A DNA stretch of 5,314 nucleotides from Spirochaetia bacterium (GTDB taxonomy: Bacteria; Spirochaetota; Spirochaetia; Treponematales; Breznakiellaceae). The notes under the pieces are model-generated. The model did not search any database, was not told the origin of the DNA, and saw only the letters and a list, made by a program, of their open reading frames with translations. This document shows positions 1 to 5,314 of this stretch, one piece after another; within the stretch, counting starts at the first letter, position 1; every line of letters begins with the position of its first letter. A program made the position numbers and the translations under genes. Location: positions 1 to 5,314 of the forward strand of contig BOBI01000110.1 of NCBI GenBank assembly GCA_026002305.1, read 5' to 3'.

Positions 1-665
1 ATTAAAAAACTTACAAACTGACCCAAAATTGTCGCATAAGCGGCGCCTTTAATGCCCCAGGCAAGAATCATAATAGGGTCAAAAACAATATTTATGACAG
101 CGCCAACTATCATCGAGATCATCGCATATTTAGGGTTACCGTCTGCACGGATAATTCCTGTAAATGTAACTTGCACAAGGGCAAGCGGGATCATTATAAA
201 AATGGGATAACCATAATCGCGTACATACTGAATTGTTGCCTCTGTTGCCCCTAGAGCGTAAAACAATTTATCGCCAAAGACAAAGCATAATAGTGTCAAT
301 GCCAAACCTGTTAAAAACGAAAATAAAAGACTGTTTGCAAGGGTGCGCCCAAGATTTTTTGATTCCCCGCTACCCTGCGCCAAACTTAAAAAAGCCGCAG
401 CACCATCGCCAAAGAGCAATGCCAATCCCCAACCAATAACGGTAATCGGGAATATGATACCGGTTGCCGCATTGCCCAAATAACCAATCATATTACCTAC
501 AAATATTTGGTCAACGATGTTGTAAAGGCACGAGATAATAAGTGAAATAACGCACGGGATAATGAACTTTGGTAAAAGTTTTTTTACCGGCGACGTTAAA
601 AGATAGTTGTTGTTCTGCGCGGTTGACGTTAGCTCGTCCGAGCCGAGCGTTTTAATAGTTTCCAT
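1..665 (-). CDS. MATE family efflux transporter, N-terminal half (cut by left window edge)
   Basis: This encodes the first 221 residues of a multidrug and toxin extrusion (MATE) exporter, an inner-membrane protein that expels organic cations or drugs using a Na+ or H+ gradient. After a cytoplasmic leader of about 30 residues comes a first membrane helix with the family motif YNIVDQIFVGN (residues 48-58; the Asp at 52 is the conserved TM1 acid). Further hydrophobic helices lie near 66-95, 108-130, 152-172 and 181-203. The strong family signature RADGNPKYAM (173-182) is followed by AVINIVFDPI (189-198). It looks MepA/DinF-like rather than NorM-like. The ATG at 665 is supported by an AGGAG six bases upstream. 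The reading frame is open to the edge, so the C-terminal half lies outside the window. The missing piece may be the MATE half now at 3091-4179, separated by an inversion (inference). Confidence 0.93.
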   Translation of the reverse strand, partial: METIKTLGSDELTSTAQNNNYLLTSPVKKLLPKFIIPCVISLIISCLYNIVDQIFVGNMIGYLGNAATGIIFPITVIGWGLALLFGDGAAAFLSLAQGSGESKNLGRTLANSLLFSFLTGLALTLLCFVFGDKLFYALGATEATIQYVRDYGYPIFIMIPLALVQVTFTGIIRADGNPKYAMISMIVGAVINIVFDPIMILAWGIKGAAYATILGQFVSFL

Positions 666-671
666 TTTAGA

Positions 672-676
672 CTCCT
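672..676 (-). promoter_or_regulatory. Ribosome binding site of the MATE gene
   Basis: On the minus strand this reads AGGAG, within TATAGGAGTC, with six bases between it and the ATG at 665. It is a good Shine-Dalgarno match at normal spacing and fixes the start of the MATE reading frame. Confidence 0.75.
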
Positions 677-714
677 ATAGAATGAGAAAAAATTATTCTG
701 TGTGGAATCTATTT

Positions 715-742
715 ACGTTTTGATTTGGATAAGTCAAAACGT
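715..742 (-). promoter_or_regulatory. Perfect 9-bp inverted repeat in the MATE leader (operator or RNA hairpin)
   Basis: ACGTTTTGA (715-723) and TCAAAACGT (734-742) are perfect inverted repeats separated by 10 bases. The site lies about 50 bases upstream of the MATE start codon and downstream of the promoter proposed at 787-815, so it would be in the 5' leader of the transcript. It could be an operator for a dimeric repressor controlling the exporter, or a hairpin in the leader RNA. It is not a classical terminator, because the run of U follows only about 25 bases later. The minus strand also carries TTGACT (737-732) with TAAATA (715-710) 16 bases on, a weaker alternative promoter that would overlap the repeat. 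Function is inferred from position only. Confidence 0.5.
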
Positions 743-786
743 GGAAAGTTACCTGAAAACCGAAGGCAAAATATGCTAACTATTAA

Positions 787-815
787 AATCTACCGGAATG
801 AAATTATTTTGTCAA
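787..815 (-). promoter_or_regulatory. Sigma70-type promoter for the MATE gene
   Basis: On the minus strand there is a perfect -35 box TTGACA (815-810), a 17-base spacer and a -10 box TAGATT (792-787, 4 of 6 to consensus). Transcription would start near 780 and give a leader of about 115 bases containing the hairpin at 715-742 and the ribosome binding site. A second TTGACAAA lies exactly 22 bases upstream (837-830). The promoter sits just beyond the terminator of the upstream phosphorylase, which fits separate transcription of the MATE gene. Confidence 0.5.
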
Positions 816-868
816 TCACACAACAGCAATTTGTCAAGCCAAAGTGAAAATGCCTCCCTTTTCCGTTC

Positions 869-919
869 AAAAAAAATGCCTGCCTCTAACTTCGCCTAAC
901 GGATTGGTTTAAGGCAGGC
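869..919 (-). terminator. Rho-independent terminator of the phosphorylase gene
   Basis: AGGCAGGC (919-912 region) and GCCTGCCT (878-885) form a perfect 8-bp GC-rich stem, which can be extended past a bulged C by three A/T pairs (887-889 with 909-911). On the minus strand the stem is followed by eight consecutive T (complement of A at 869-876). It lies about 20 bases after the phosphorylase stop codon. This orientation and position are those of an intrinsic terminator ending phosphorylase transcription before the MATE promoter. The loop is rather long, about 20-26 bases. Confidence 0.8.
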
Positions 920-939
920 GTCTTGTAATTAGCCTTACA

Positions 940-3090
940 CTACGCCCACTTGATAAAGTCGTAGCGGTATGGATGTACCAACGCGGTGTGTTTGGGTAAA
1001 ATTCGCACGGTGTGGCCCTGGTTACCTGTTTGTGAACATTCGATACGCACCTGATACTTATAACCGTTGCCTTCTTTGCCAACGCTCTTCATCTCGGTGT
1101 GTTCTGCGTTTTCAATTTTGCCTCCAACACTGGCAATGTGTCCGTGGTATAGCTCCACAAGAACTTCACCCGGTTGCAACTCGCCAAGCTCAATGTAGGC
1201 GTTTACGGTAAGATAATCCCCGCGCAGCATAACCGGCTTTGCGTTGGAGCTTACCCCGCCAATTTTAATACTACTCCACGAGCGGTTCAGTTTGGTAAAA
1301 TAAGCGGCAAGGTCTTTGGACTCGCTGCAGTCGGTTTTGGCAATACGCTGATAATTTTTGAGCGCCGGAATGTAGAATTTGTTTGAATAATCCATCAACA
1401 TCCTGTGGCTGGACATTGACGCGCCGATTTCCTGCATACACATTTTCATTTTCTTTATCCACTCGCGGGGCAACCCGTCGCGTCCGCGCGAATAGAAAAG
1501 GGGAACAATTTCCTGCTCAATAAGATCGTAGAGCGCGTTGCTTTCTATATCATCCTGAAGATTTTCGTCGCTGTAGAATTCGCCGTTGCCGATAGCCCAG
1601 CCGACATTTGGACTATAAGCCTCGTCCCACCAGCCGTCTAATATTGAGCAGTTGATAACGCCATTCATTGCCGCCTTCATGCCGCTTGTGCCGCTTGCCT
1701 CCATTGGCCGGCGCGGGGTGTTTAGCCACACATCGCCACCCGATGTTAAATAACGCGCCACGGTCATGTCATAATTTTCCACAAAAACGATGCGGCTTGT
1801 AACATCATACTCTTTTGCAAAGTGGACAAGGCTGCGGATAAGCTCTTTGCCCGGAATATCGTGCGGGTGAGCCTTTCCGGCAAAAATAAGTTGGAGCGGC
1901 CTGTCGGTACTGCGCAGCAGCTTTAACAGGCGCTCCGGATCGCGTAACAGGAGGTTGCCGCGTTTGTATGTGGCAAAGCGGCGTGCAAAACAGAGCGTTA
2001 AGGCATAAGGCGAAAGGGCATCTTCGGCTTCGCGAACATGACTTTCCACCGCGCCTGAACGTTTGTAGTACTTTTTAAGCCTGTCGCGGACAAAAACCAC
2101 AAGCTGTTCGCGCCGTCTTTCATGCGTGCGCCATAATTCCTCGTCGGAAATGCGCTCCATGCGCTTCCAAACCGAAAGGTCTTCGGGCTTTTCCTCAAAA
2201 TGAGGGCCAAAATACCGGCCTAAAAGGGAACTCATGCTGCTTGTAACCCATGTTTTCGGGTGAACGCCATTTGTTACATGACTTATCGGAACTTCCTCAA
2301 GCGGAAGGCCGGGCCACAGGCCCTTCCACATTTGTCTGGAAACCTCGCCGTGTAAGCGCGCCACGCCGTTGGCGTAGGCGGAAAGTTTTAACGCTAAAAT
2401 GGTCATACAGAAAGTCTCGGAATCGTTATTTACGTTTTCCCGTCCAAGTCCCAAGAAATCTTTCCATGGAAGCCCTAAAATACCCGTCCACGGCTTCATG
2501 TATTTTTCCATAAGCGGAATATCAAAACGCTCGTTACCGGCTGGAACCGGCGTATGTGTTGTAAATATATTTGTAGGCCAAATTGCCTCGCGTGCTTCGG
2601 CAAATGTAAAATGCTTTTCGGTCATTAACTCGCGTAGGCGCTCCAGACTTAAAAACGCCGCGTGACCTTCGTTCATGTGGGTAACGCCCGGATTTATGCC
2701 AAGCGCACGTAAAGCGCGGATACCGCCGACACCCAAAAGAATTTCCTGCCTAATACGGTTTTCCTTATCGCCGCCGTAAAGGCTCGCCGTTATATTGCGG
2801 AAATCCGGCGGGTTTTCGTCAATATTGGTATCCAACAGGTAAAGAAAACTGCGCCCGACCCTAACTTCCCAAATTTGAGCCGTCGCCTGACGCCCCGCTA
2901 AATCCACCGAAATGGTAAGCGGCTTGCCTTCCCTATTCAGCTTTCGTTCAACCGGCATATTATACCAGTCGTTTTCAGGGTAAGATTCCTGTTGAAAACC
3001 ATCGGCGTTAAGGTACTGCTGAAAATACCCCTCGCGGTATAAAAGCCCAATCCCCACGAGAGGCAGCCCCAAATCGGAAGAAGTTTTCAT
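940..3090 (-). CDS. glgP: Alpha-glucan (glycogen/maltodextrin) phosphorylase, N-terminally truncated
   Basis: This GT35 phosphorylase cleaves alpha-1,4-glucans with phosphate to release glucose-1-phosphate in the cytoplasm. It is of the long bacterial alpha-glucan type (about 820-850 residues; compare Thermotoga), not the classical muscle/E. coli GlgP type. Visible landmarks in the 716 residues are SDLGLPLVGIGLLYR (5-19), HMNEGHAAFL (138-147), FTTHTPVPAGNERF (176-189), LCFARRFATYKR (367-378), IFAGKAHPHD (402-411) and the pyridoxal-phosphate site EASGTSGMKAAMNG (464-477) with Schiff-base Lys472. The C-terminus is complete and ends at a TAG with a terminator just after it. The N-terminus is not. 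The ATG at 3090 is the internal Met of the conserved GDHMK segment, and the three codons before it (3099-3091) still read Gly-Asp-His, after which homology stops. Roughly 120-140 residues (the N-terminal region and start of the catalytic fold) are lost, so this copy is probably inactive. No ribosome binding site precedes the apparent start. Confidence 0.92.
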   Translation of the reverse strand: MKTSSDLGLPLVGIGLLYREGYFQQYLNADGFQQESYPENDWYNMPVERKLNREGKPLTISVDLAGRQATAQIWEVRVGRSFLYLLDTNIDENPPDFRNITASLYGGDKENRIRQEILLGVGGIRALRALGINPGVTHMNEGHAAFLSLERLRELMTEKHFTFAEAREAIWPTNIFTTHTPVPAGNERFDIPLMEKYMKPWTGILGLPWKDFLGLGRENVNNDSETFCMTILALKLSAYANGVARLHGEVSRQMWKGLWPGLPLEEVPISHVTNGVHPKTWVTSSMSSLLGRYFGPHFEEKPEDLSVWKRMERISDEELWRTHERRREQLVVFVRDRLKKYYKRSGAVESHVREAEDALSPYALTLCFARRFATYKRGNLLLRDPERLLKLLRSTDRPLQLIFAGKAHPHDIPGKELIRSLVHFAKEYDVTSRIVFVENYDMTVARYLTSGGDVWLNTPRRPMEASGTSGMKAAMNGVINCSILDGWWDEAYSPNVGWAIGNGEFYSDENLQDDIESNALYDLIEQEIVPLFYSRGRDGLPREWIKKMKMCMQEIGASMSSHRMLMDYSNKFYIPALKNYQRIAKTDCSESKDLAAYFTKLNRSWSSIKIGGVSSNAKPVMLRGDYLTVNAYIELGELQPGEVLVELYHGHIASVGGKIENAEHTEMKSVGKEGNGYKYQVRIECSQTGNQGHTVRILPKHTALVHPYRYDFIKWA

Positions 3091-3104
3091 GTGGTCGCCG
3101 CAGG
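3088..3104. other. Breakpoint joining two truncated genes head to head
   Basis: Reading left from 3099, the minus strand encodes Gly-Asp-His-Met-Lys of the phosphorylase core. Reading right from about 3097, the plus strand encodes Ala-Ala-Gly-Ala-Gln-Pro of the MATE second half. The two homologies meet, and may overlap by a few bases, within 3091-3102. There is no promoter, ribosome binding site, spacer or insertion sequence between them. Two genes each lacking 5' sequence cannot both start here naturally. This is therefore a rearrangement breakpoint (inversion favoured) or an assembly join. Confidence 0.8.
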
Positions 3105-4179
3105 TGCGCAGCCTGTTATAGGTTTTAACTATGGCGCGAAAAATTATAAACGGGTGCGCGAGGCTTTTAAATATGTCCTGTTTTGGACATTCGCGGTAAG
3201 CGCCATTGCCACCGTTTTATTTGAATCTATACCGGGTGTATTTATTGCAGCCTTTGGCAGTGACGGGGAACCATATACAAATTTTGCTGTAAGTTGTCTT
3301 CGCATATACCTTGCCCTTATTATATTTACCTGTGTTCAAAAAGCTTGCGCTATATTTTTGCAGTCGGTAGGAAAACCCGCTGCGGCAATTCCGCTTGCAA
3401 TGATACGTGATGTTATTCTTCTGATTATTTTTAGCTGCATACTTCCAGTGTTTTTTGGTGTTCGTGGAATTTTTTGGGCTGCCCCAAGCGCTGATATTGT
3501 TGCGATGCTTATAACCGCCATCGTAGTAATGCGCATCATGAGGAATTTAGACAAAGGTGCAGATGCAAAAACTGCGGCGCTTGATAATACGGAATTACAA
3601 ACTTCGCACGCAGGTATAATTATAACAATTTCACGCCAACATGGATCAGGCGGACAGCGTATTGGTAAACTTGTTTCAGAAAAATTGAACATTCCTTTTT
3701 ATTATAAAGAAATGACGACTCTTGCAGGACACGACAGCGGTCTTTCTGCGGAATTTATATCAAGCATCAATAAAGAATCCCCTGACGGTTTTCGCAATAT
3801 GTATATGGACACTGAAATTGTACAACAGGCAATTATTGCTCAAAATAACGCAATTGTGAAAATTGCAGATGCCGGTTCATGCGTGATTGTTGGACGTGCA
3901 GCAGATTATATTTTGCGTGACCGTAAAAATGTAGTTCGTGTTTTTATTCACGCGCCCCTTGCCTATAAAATAAAAATGACGGTAAATGTCTACGGCGACA
4001 GCGAAGAAGAAGCGCGTAAAAATATTGCAAAACAAGATGCCGCACGATCTGTCTATCATAAACACGTATCAGGTACAACTTGGGGTGATTTCTCACAGTA
4101 TGAATTGAGCATAGACAGTTCCATCGGTGAAGAACAAACGGCAAATATTATTTGTGAATATGTGAAAAGCAAGTCATAA
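3091..4179 (+). CDS. MATE transporter C-terminal half fused to cytidylate-kinase-like domain, 5'-truncated
   Basis: The 362 residues hold two parts. Residues 5-150 are the second half of a MATE exporter, beginning at the family motif GAQPVIGFNYGAKNYKRV (5-22). Hydrophobic helices follow near 28-45, 66-90, 103-121 and 124-148. A hydrophilic linker (about 151-173) leads to a cytoplasmic P-loop domain (about 175-362) of the cytidylate-kinase-like family (Pfam Cytidylate_kin2 type). It has ITISRQHGSGGQRIGK (178-193) as nucleotide-binding loop, GRAADYILRDRKNV (268-281), HAPLAYKIK (287-295) and the late motif WGDFSQYELSIDSS (331-344). The domain probably phosphorylates or binds a nucleotide; its substrate is unknown. 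The GTG at 3091 is not a genuine start: the family needs about 315 more residues before it, and there is no ribosome binding site. The stop at 4177-4179 is genuine. The 221-residue MATE half at 1-665 plus about 95 missing residues would complete it at normal size. Confidence 0.88.
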   Translation: MVAAGAQPVIGFNYGAKNYKRVREAFKYVLFWTFAVSAIATVLFESIPGVFIAAFGSDGEPYTNFAVSCLRIYLALIIFTCVQKACAIFLQSVGKPAAAIPLAMIRDVILLIIFSCILPVFFGVRGIFWAAPSADIVAMLITAIVVMRIMRNLDKGADAKTAALDNTELQTSHAGIIITISRQHGSGGQRIGKLVSEKLNIPFYYKEMTTLAGHDSGLSAEFISSINKESPDGFRNMYMDTEIVQQAIIAQNNAIVKIADAGSCVIVGRAADYILRDRKNVVRVFIHAPLAYKIKMTVNVYGDSEEEARKNIAKQDAARSVYHKHVSGTTWGDFSQYELSIDSSIGEEQTANIICEYVKSKS

Positions 4180-4221
4180 ACACGATAAACGCATAGAAAA
4201 TTTTCTCCACCCACCCCGCTC

Positions 4222-4677
4222 CAAGCTCTCCTGTTCCTGCCTTATCTACAAAAACGGCGTGCGGTCTGTAAGACAAAAACCCTTTGGCTGTATATTGCGG
4301 CAGATGCAGAGGTGCTTTTTAAACTTGAAGATTAGTACAATTAGGCAAGCCGCTCGCAGAACCCATCGTTCCGCGTTGGTGCTATTCGGACGTTATCTTT
4401 TTCTTAATCGCCAGTAGCGGTTTAACCGACATAACGCAGGAGCATATTGGATTTAAAAACATGGAAAAACAGCGATAGCTGTTTCCCCCATTCGTACTAA
4501 TTTTCCCGAACAAATACATCCTTCACGCTTCACGATGGAACCTGCGAGCGTTTGCATCATAGTACAAATTTCAGAACAGAATGCACCTCTGTTTTTGCCG
4601 GGTAATTAAGCCAAAGGGCACACGCCACATAAACCGCACGCCATATCTGGCACATAACGCGGGAACGGGAGGGCTTG
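4222..4677. repeat. Long imperfect inverted repeat in gene-free spacer
   Basis: The left arm 4222-4390 and the right arm 4505-4677 are inverted copies of one another, about two thirds identical, around a spacer of about 114 bases. Exactly shared blocks (left / right) are GGCGTGCGGT (4256-4265 / 4633-4642), CCCTTTGGCT (4280-4289 / 4609-4618), CAGAGGTGC (4307-4315 / 4583-4591), GCTCGCAG (4352-4359 / 4542-4549) and CCATCGT (4363-4369 / 4532-4538). Block-to-block distances are the same in both arms (24, 27, 11 bases), except one of 45 against 42. The outer 19 bases (4222-4240 with 4659-4677) pair without interruption in plus-strand RNA, using 16 Watson-Crick and 3 G-U pairs. It could be a fold-back (MITE-like) element, two oppositely inserted copies of a dispersed repeat, or a structured RNA. 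No convincing gene is seen in it. Confidence 0.65.
4467..4484. repeat. Hairpin in the centre of the long inverted repeat
   Basis: AAACAGC and GCTGTTT form a perfect 7-bp stem closing a GATA tetraloop in the unpaired spacer between the two long arms. A short run of C follows on the right rather than T, so it is not an intrinsic terminator. It would be the apical stem if the whole 4222-4677 stretch folds as one cruciform or RNA. Confidence 0.5.
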
Positions 4678-4704
4678 ACGCTAACATAGGGAAGATCAAT
4701 TAAC

Positions 4705-4836
4705 AATTAACAAAAGAGGCCTCCGCCCACTGCGTTACACGCAATGGGCGGCTTGCGCCGCACACGTACAATGAATTTCCTTACAGAGCAAGGGCGAAGC
4801 CATTACACGCAATGGACGGGGGCTTCTTTGTTAATT
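4705..4836. mobile_element. Small MITE-like element with about 30-bp terminal inverted repeats
   Basis: The left end 4705-4734, starting AATTAACAAAAGAGGCC, and the inverted right end 4808-4836, reading AATTAACAAAGAAGCCC from the outside, match at 25 of 30 positions with one single-base gap. Inside there is a hairpin of two 11-base arms with one mismatch (4724-4734 with 4740-4750, loop TTACA). A 17-base direct repeat TTACACGCAATGGGCGG recurs at 4735-4751 and 4803-4819 with one mismatch. The total length is about 132 bp with no coding capacity, typical of a non-autonomous miniature element or a palindromic intergenic repeat. No clear target-site duplication is seen; the left flank holds an extra AATTAAC copy. 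Mobility is inferred. Confidence 0.55.
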
Positions 4837-5005
4837 ACCATGCTTGGTTGGTCTACCGGTATACCACCTTATACCCTATCCCCTATTACGGCAAGTTCGT
4901 CGTGGGCAGGGTAAAGAAGTCCCGATCTAGATATTTTATTAATATGGGTTACTACAGATTGAGAACCATACTATTAACTTTGTACGAAACCACCGACAAT
5001 AAGGC
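4837..5005. other. Spacer upstream of the PD-(D/E)XK gene, no clear feature
   Basis: AT-rich sequence lies between the MITE-like element and the next gene. A TTGAGA (4959-4964) could be a -35 box, but no good -10 box lies at the right distance, and no proper Shine-Dalgarno sequence precedes the ATG at 5006. An open frame beginning at 4812 crosses this stretch, but it starts inside the repeat and looks like no known protein. Confidence 0.4.
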
Positions 5006-5314
5006 ATGGCTAGAAAAATAACAAAGAAGCCAAAGCCAAAGCGAACAACCGCCAAGGTTTTCGATCTTCTTTTCAAAGACCTTTTGCATCTGTCAAATAA
5101 GGCGGTTATCTCTTTTATCAATGGACTTTTCAGCACCAAATATCCACCGGATAGCAAGATAACTTACCTAGATAAAGAAACCGTGAATGAAGATTTAAAA
5201 AACCTCATACGCGATACGGTTTTAAGGATTAACGGCGTTACATATCAAATTGAGGCGCAAATTAATTTTGATGCCGATATGATGATTAGGATATTCCGGT
5301 ATGGTTTTGAGGCG
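5006..5314 (+). CDS. PD-(D/E)XK nuclease / Rpn-type transposase family protein, N-terminal part
   Basis: The first 103 residues of a protein cut by the right edge. After a basic leader (MARKITKKPKPKR) comes VFDLLFKDLLHLSNKAVISF (18-37), followed by a polar stretch. The pair Asp70 ... Glu83-Ala-Gln85, in RDTVLRINGVTYQIEAQ (69-85), fits the D-(x)n-ExQ/K active site of PD-(D/E)XK nucleases. RIFRYGFEA (95-103) resembles the following helix in this group. The family (PDDEXK_2 / Rpn recombination-promoting nuclease, often labelled putative transposase) is expected to cut DNA and promote recombination, and is often multicopy. An in-frame stop at 5000-5002 makes ATG 5006 the first possible start. The only purine stretch (AAGG, 5001-5004) is one base from it, too close for a normal ribosome binding site. 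The adjacent repeats fit a mobile neighbourhood. Confidence 0.7.
   Translation, partial: MARKITKKPKPKRTTAKVFDLLFKDLLHLSNKAVISFINGLFSTKYPPDSKITYLDKETVNEDLKNLIRDTVLRINGVTYQIEAQINFDADMMIRIFRYGFEA

Noticed and set aside
969..2665. Several plus- and minus-strand frames of 60-90 codons within the phosphorylase gene
   Set aside because: They are shadows of the phosphorylase frame; none has family resemblance or a ribosome binding site.
3336..3692. A 118-codon minus-strand frame opposite the MATE-kinase
   Set aside because: It lies wholly antisense to well-recognised coding sequence and shows no family features.
4196..4205. GAAAATTTTC palindrome after the MATE-kinase stop, considered as a terminator
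   Set aside because: It is only AT-rich, has no loop and no following T-run, so it is not an intrinsic terminator.
4453..4560. A 35-residue minus-strand frame (starting MMQTLAGSIVKREG) inside the long inverted repeat, in an arm where one indel is 3 bases
   Set aside because: There is no ribosome binding site, the other arm has stops in the matching frame, and a single-base gap occurs elsewhere in the alignment. It is more likely part of a repeat than a gene.
4222..4836. CRISPR array or integron attC array
   Set aside because: The repeats are inverted, few and unevenly spaced, with no regular direct repeat-spacer pattern and no cas or integrase gene in view.
4812..5021. Open frame of 69 codons on the plus strand
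   Set aside because: It starts inside the right end of the MITE-like element, has no ribosome binding site, resembles no family I know, and overlaps the start of the better-supported PD-(D/E)XK gene in another frame.

Overview
The window looks like a piece of a bacterial chromosome, most likely a spirochaete (Treponema-like), with a clostridial relative as the alternative. This placement rests on the look of the proteins (a long alpha-glucan-type phosphorylase, a MepA-like MATE exporter, a cytidylate-kinase-like domain, and a PD-(D/E)XK 'Rpn/transposase' protein). It is an inference, not a database result.

Layout. At 1-665 (minus) lies the N-terminal half of a MATE efflux protein, which runs off the left edge. 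At 666-939 is a regulatory spacer, with a promoter, a leader hairpin and a ribosome binding site for that MATE gene, and the terminator of the next gene. At 940-3090 (minus) is an alpha-glucan (glycogen) phosphorylase lacking its N-terminus. At 3091-4179 (plus) is the C-terminal half of a MATE protein fused to a cytidylate-kinase-like domain, lacking its N-terminus. At 4180-5005 is a gene-free stretch built of two repeat structures: a long imperfect inverted repeat (arms 4222-4390 and 4505-4677) and a small MITE-like element (4705-4836). At 5006-5314 (plus) is the N-terminal part of a PD-(D/E)XK nuclease/transposase-family protein, cut by the right edge.

The key point is the junction near 3090/3091. 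Two unrelated genes, each broken inside its conserved core, abut head to head there. Neither apparent start codon is a true start: the phosphorylase begins in the middle of its conserved GDH(M/L)K segment, and the MATE half begins just before its second-repeat GAQP motif. The simplest model joins all the pieces. An ancestral order of phosphorylase followed by MATE-kinase on one strand underwent inversion of about 3.4 kb, with one breakpoint in each gene. That would explain why the MATE N-half is on the opposite strand at the left edge. A chimeric assembly would give the same picture locally. The reciprocal junction, predicted roughly 0.3 kb left of the window, decides between these.

In the intact ancestor the phosphorylase would have ended at its own terminator, and the MATE-kinase gene would have had its own promoter. 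They would be neighbours rather than an obvious metabolic unit: glycogen/maltodextrin breakdown in the cytoplasm, and a membrane exporter with a cytoplasmic nucleotide-kinase-like tail.
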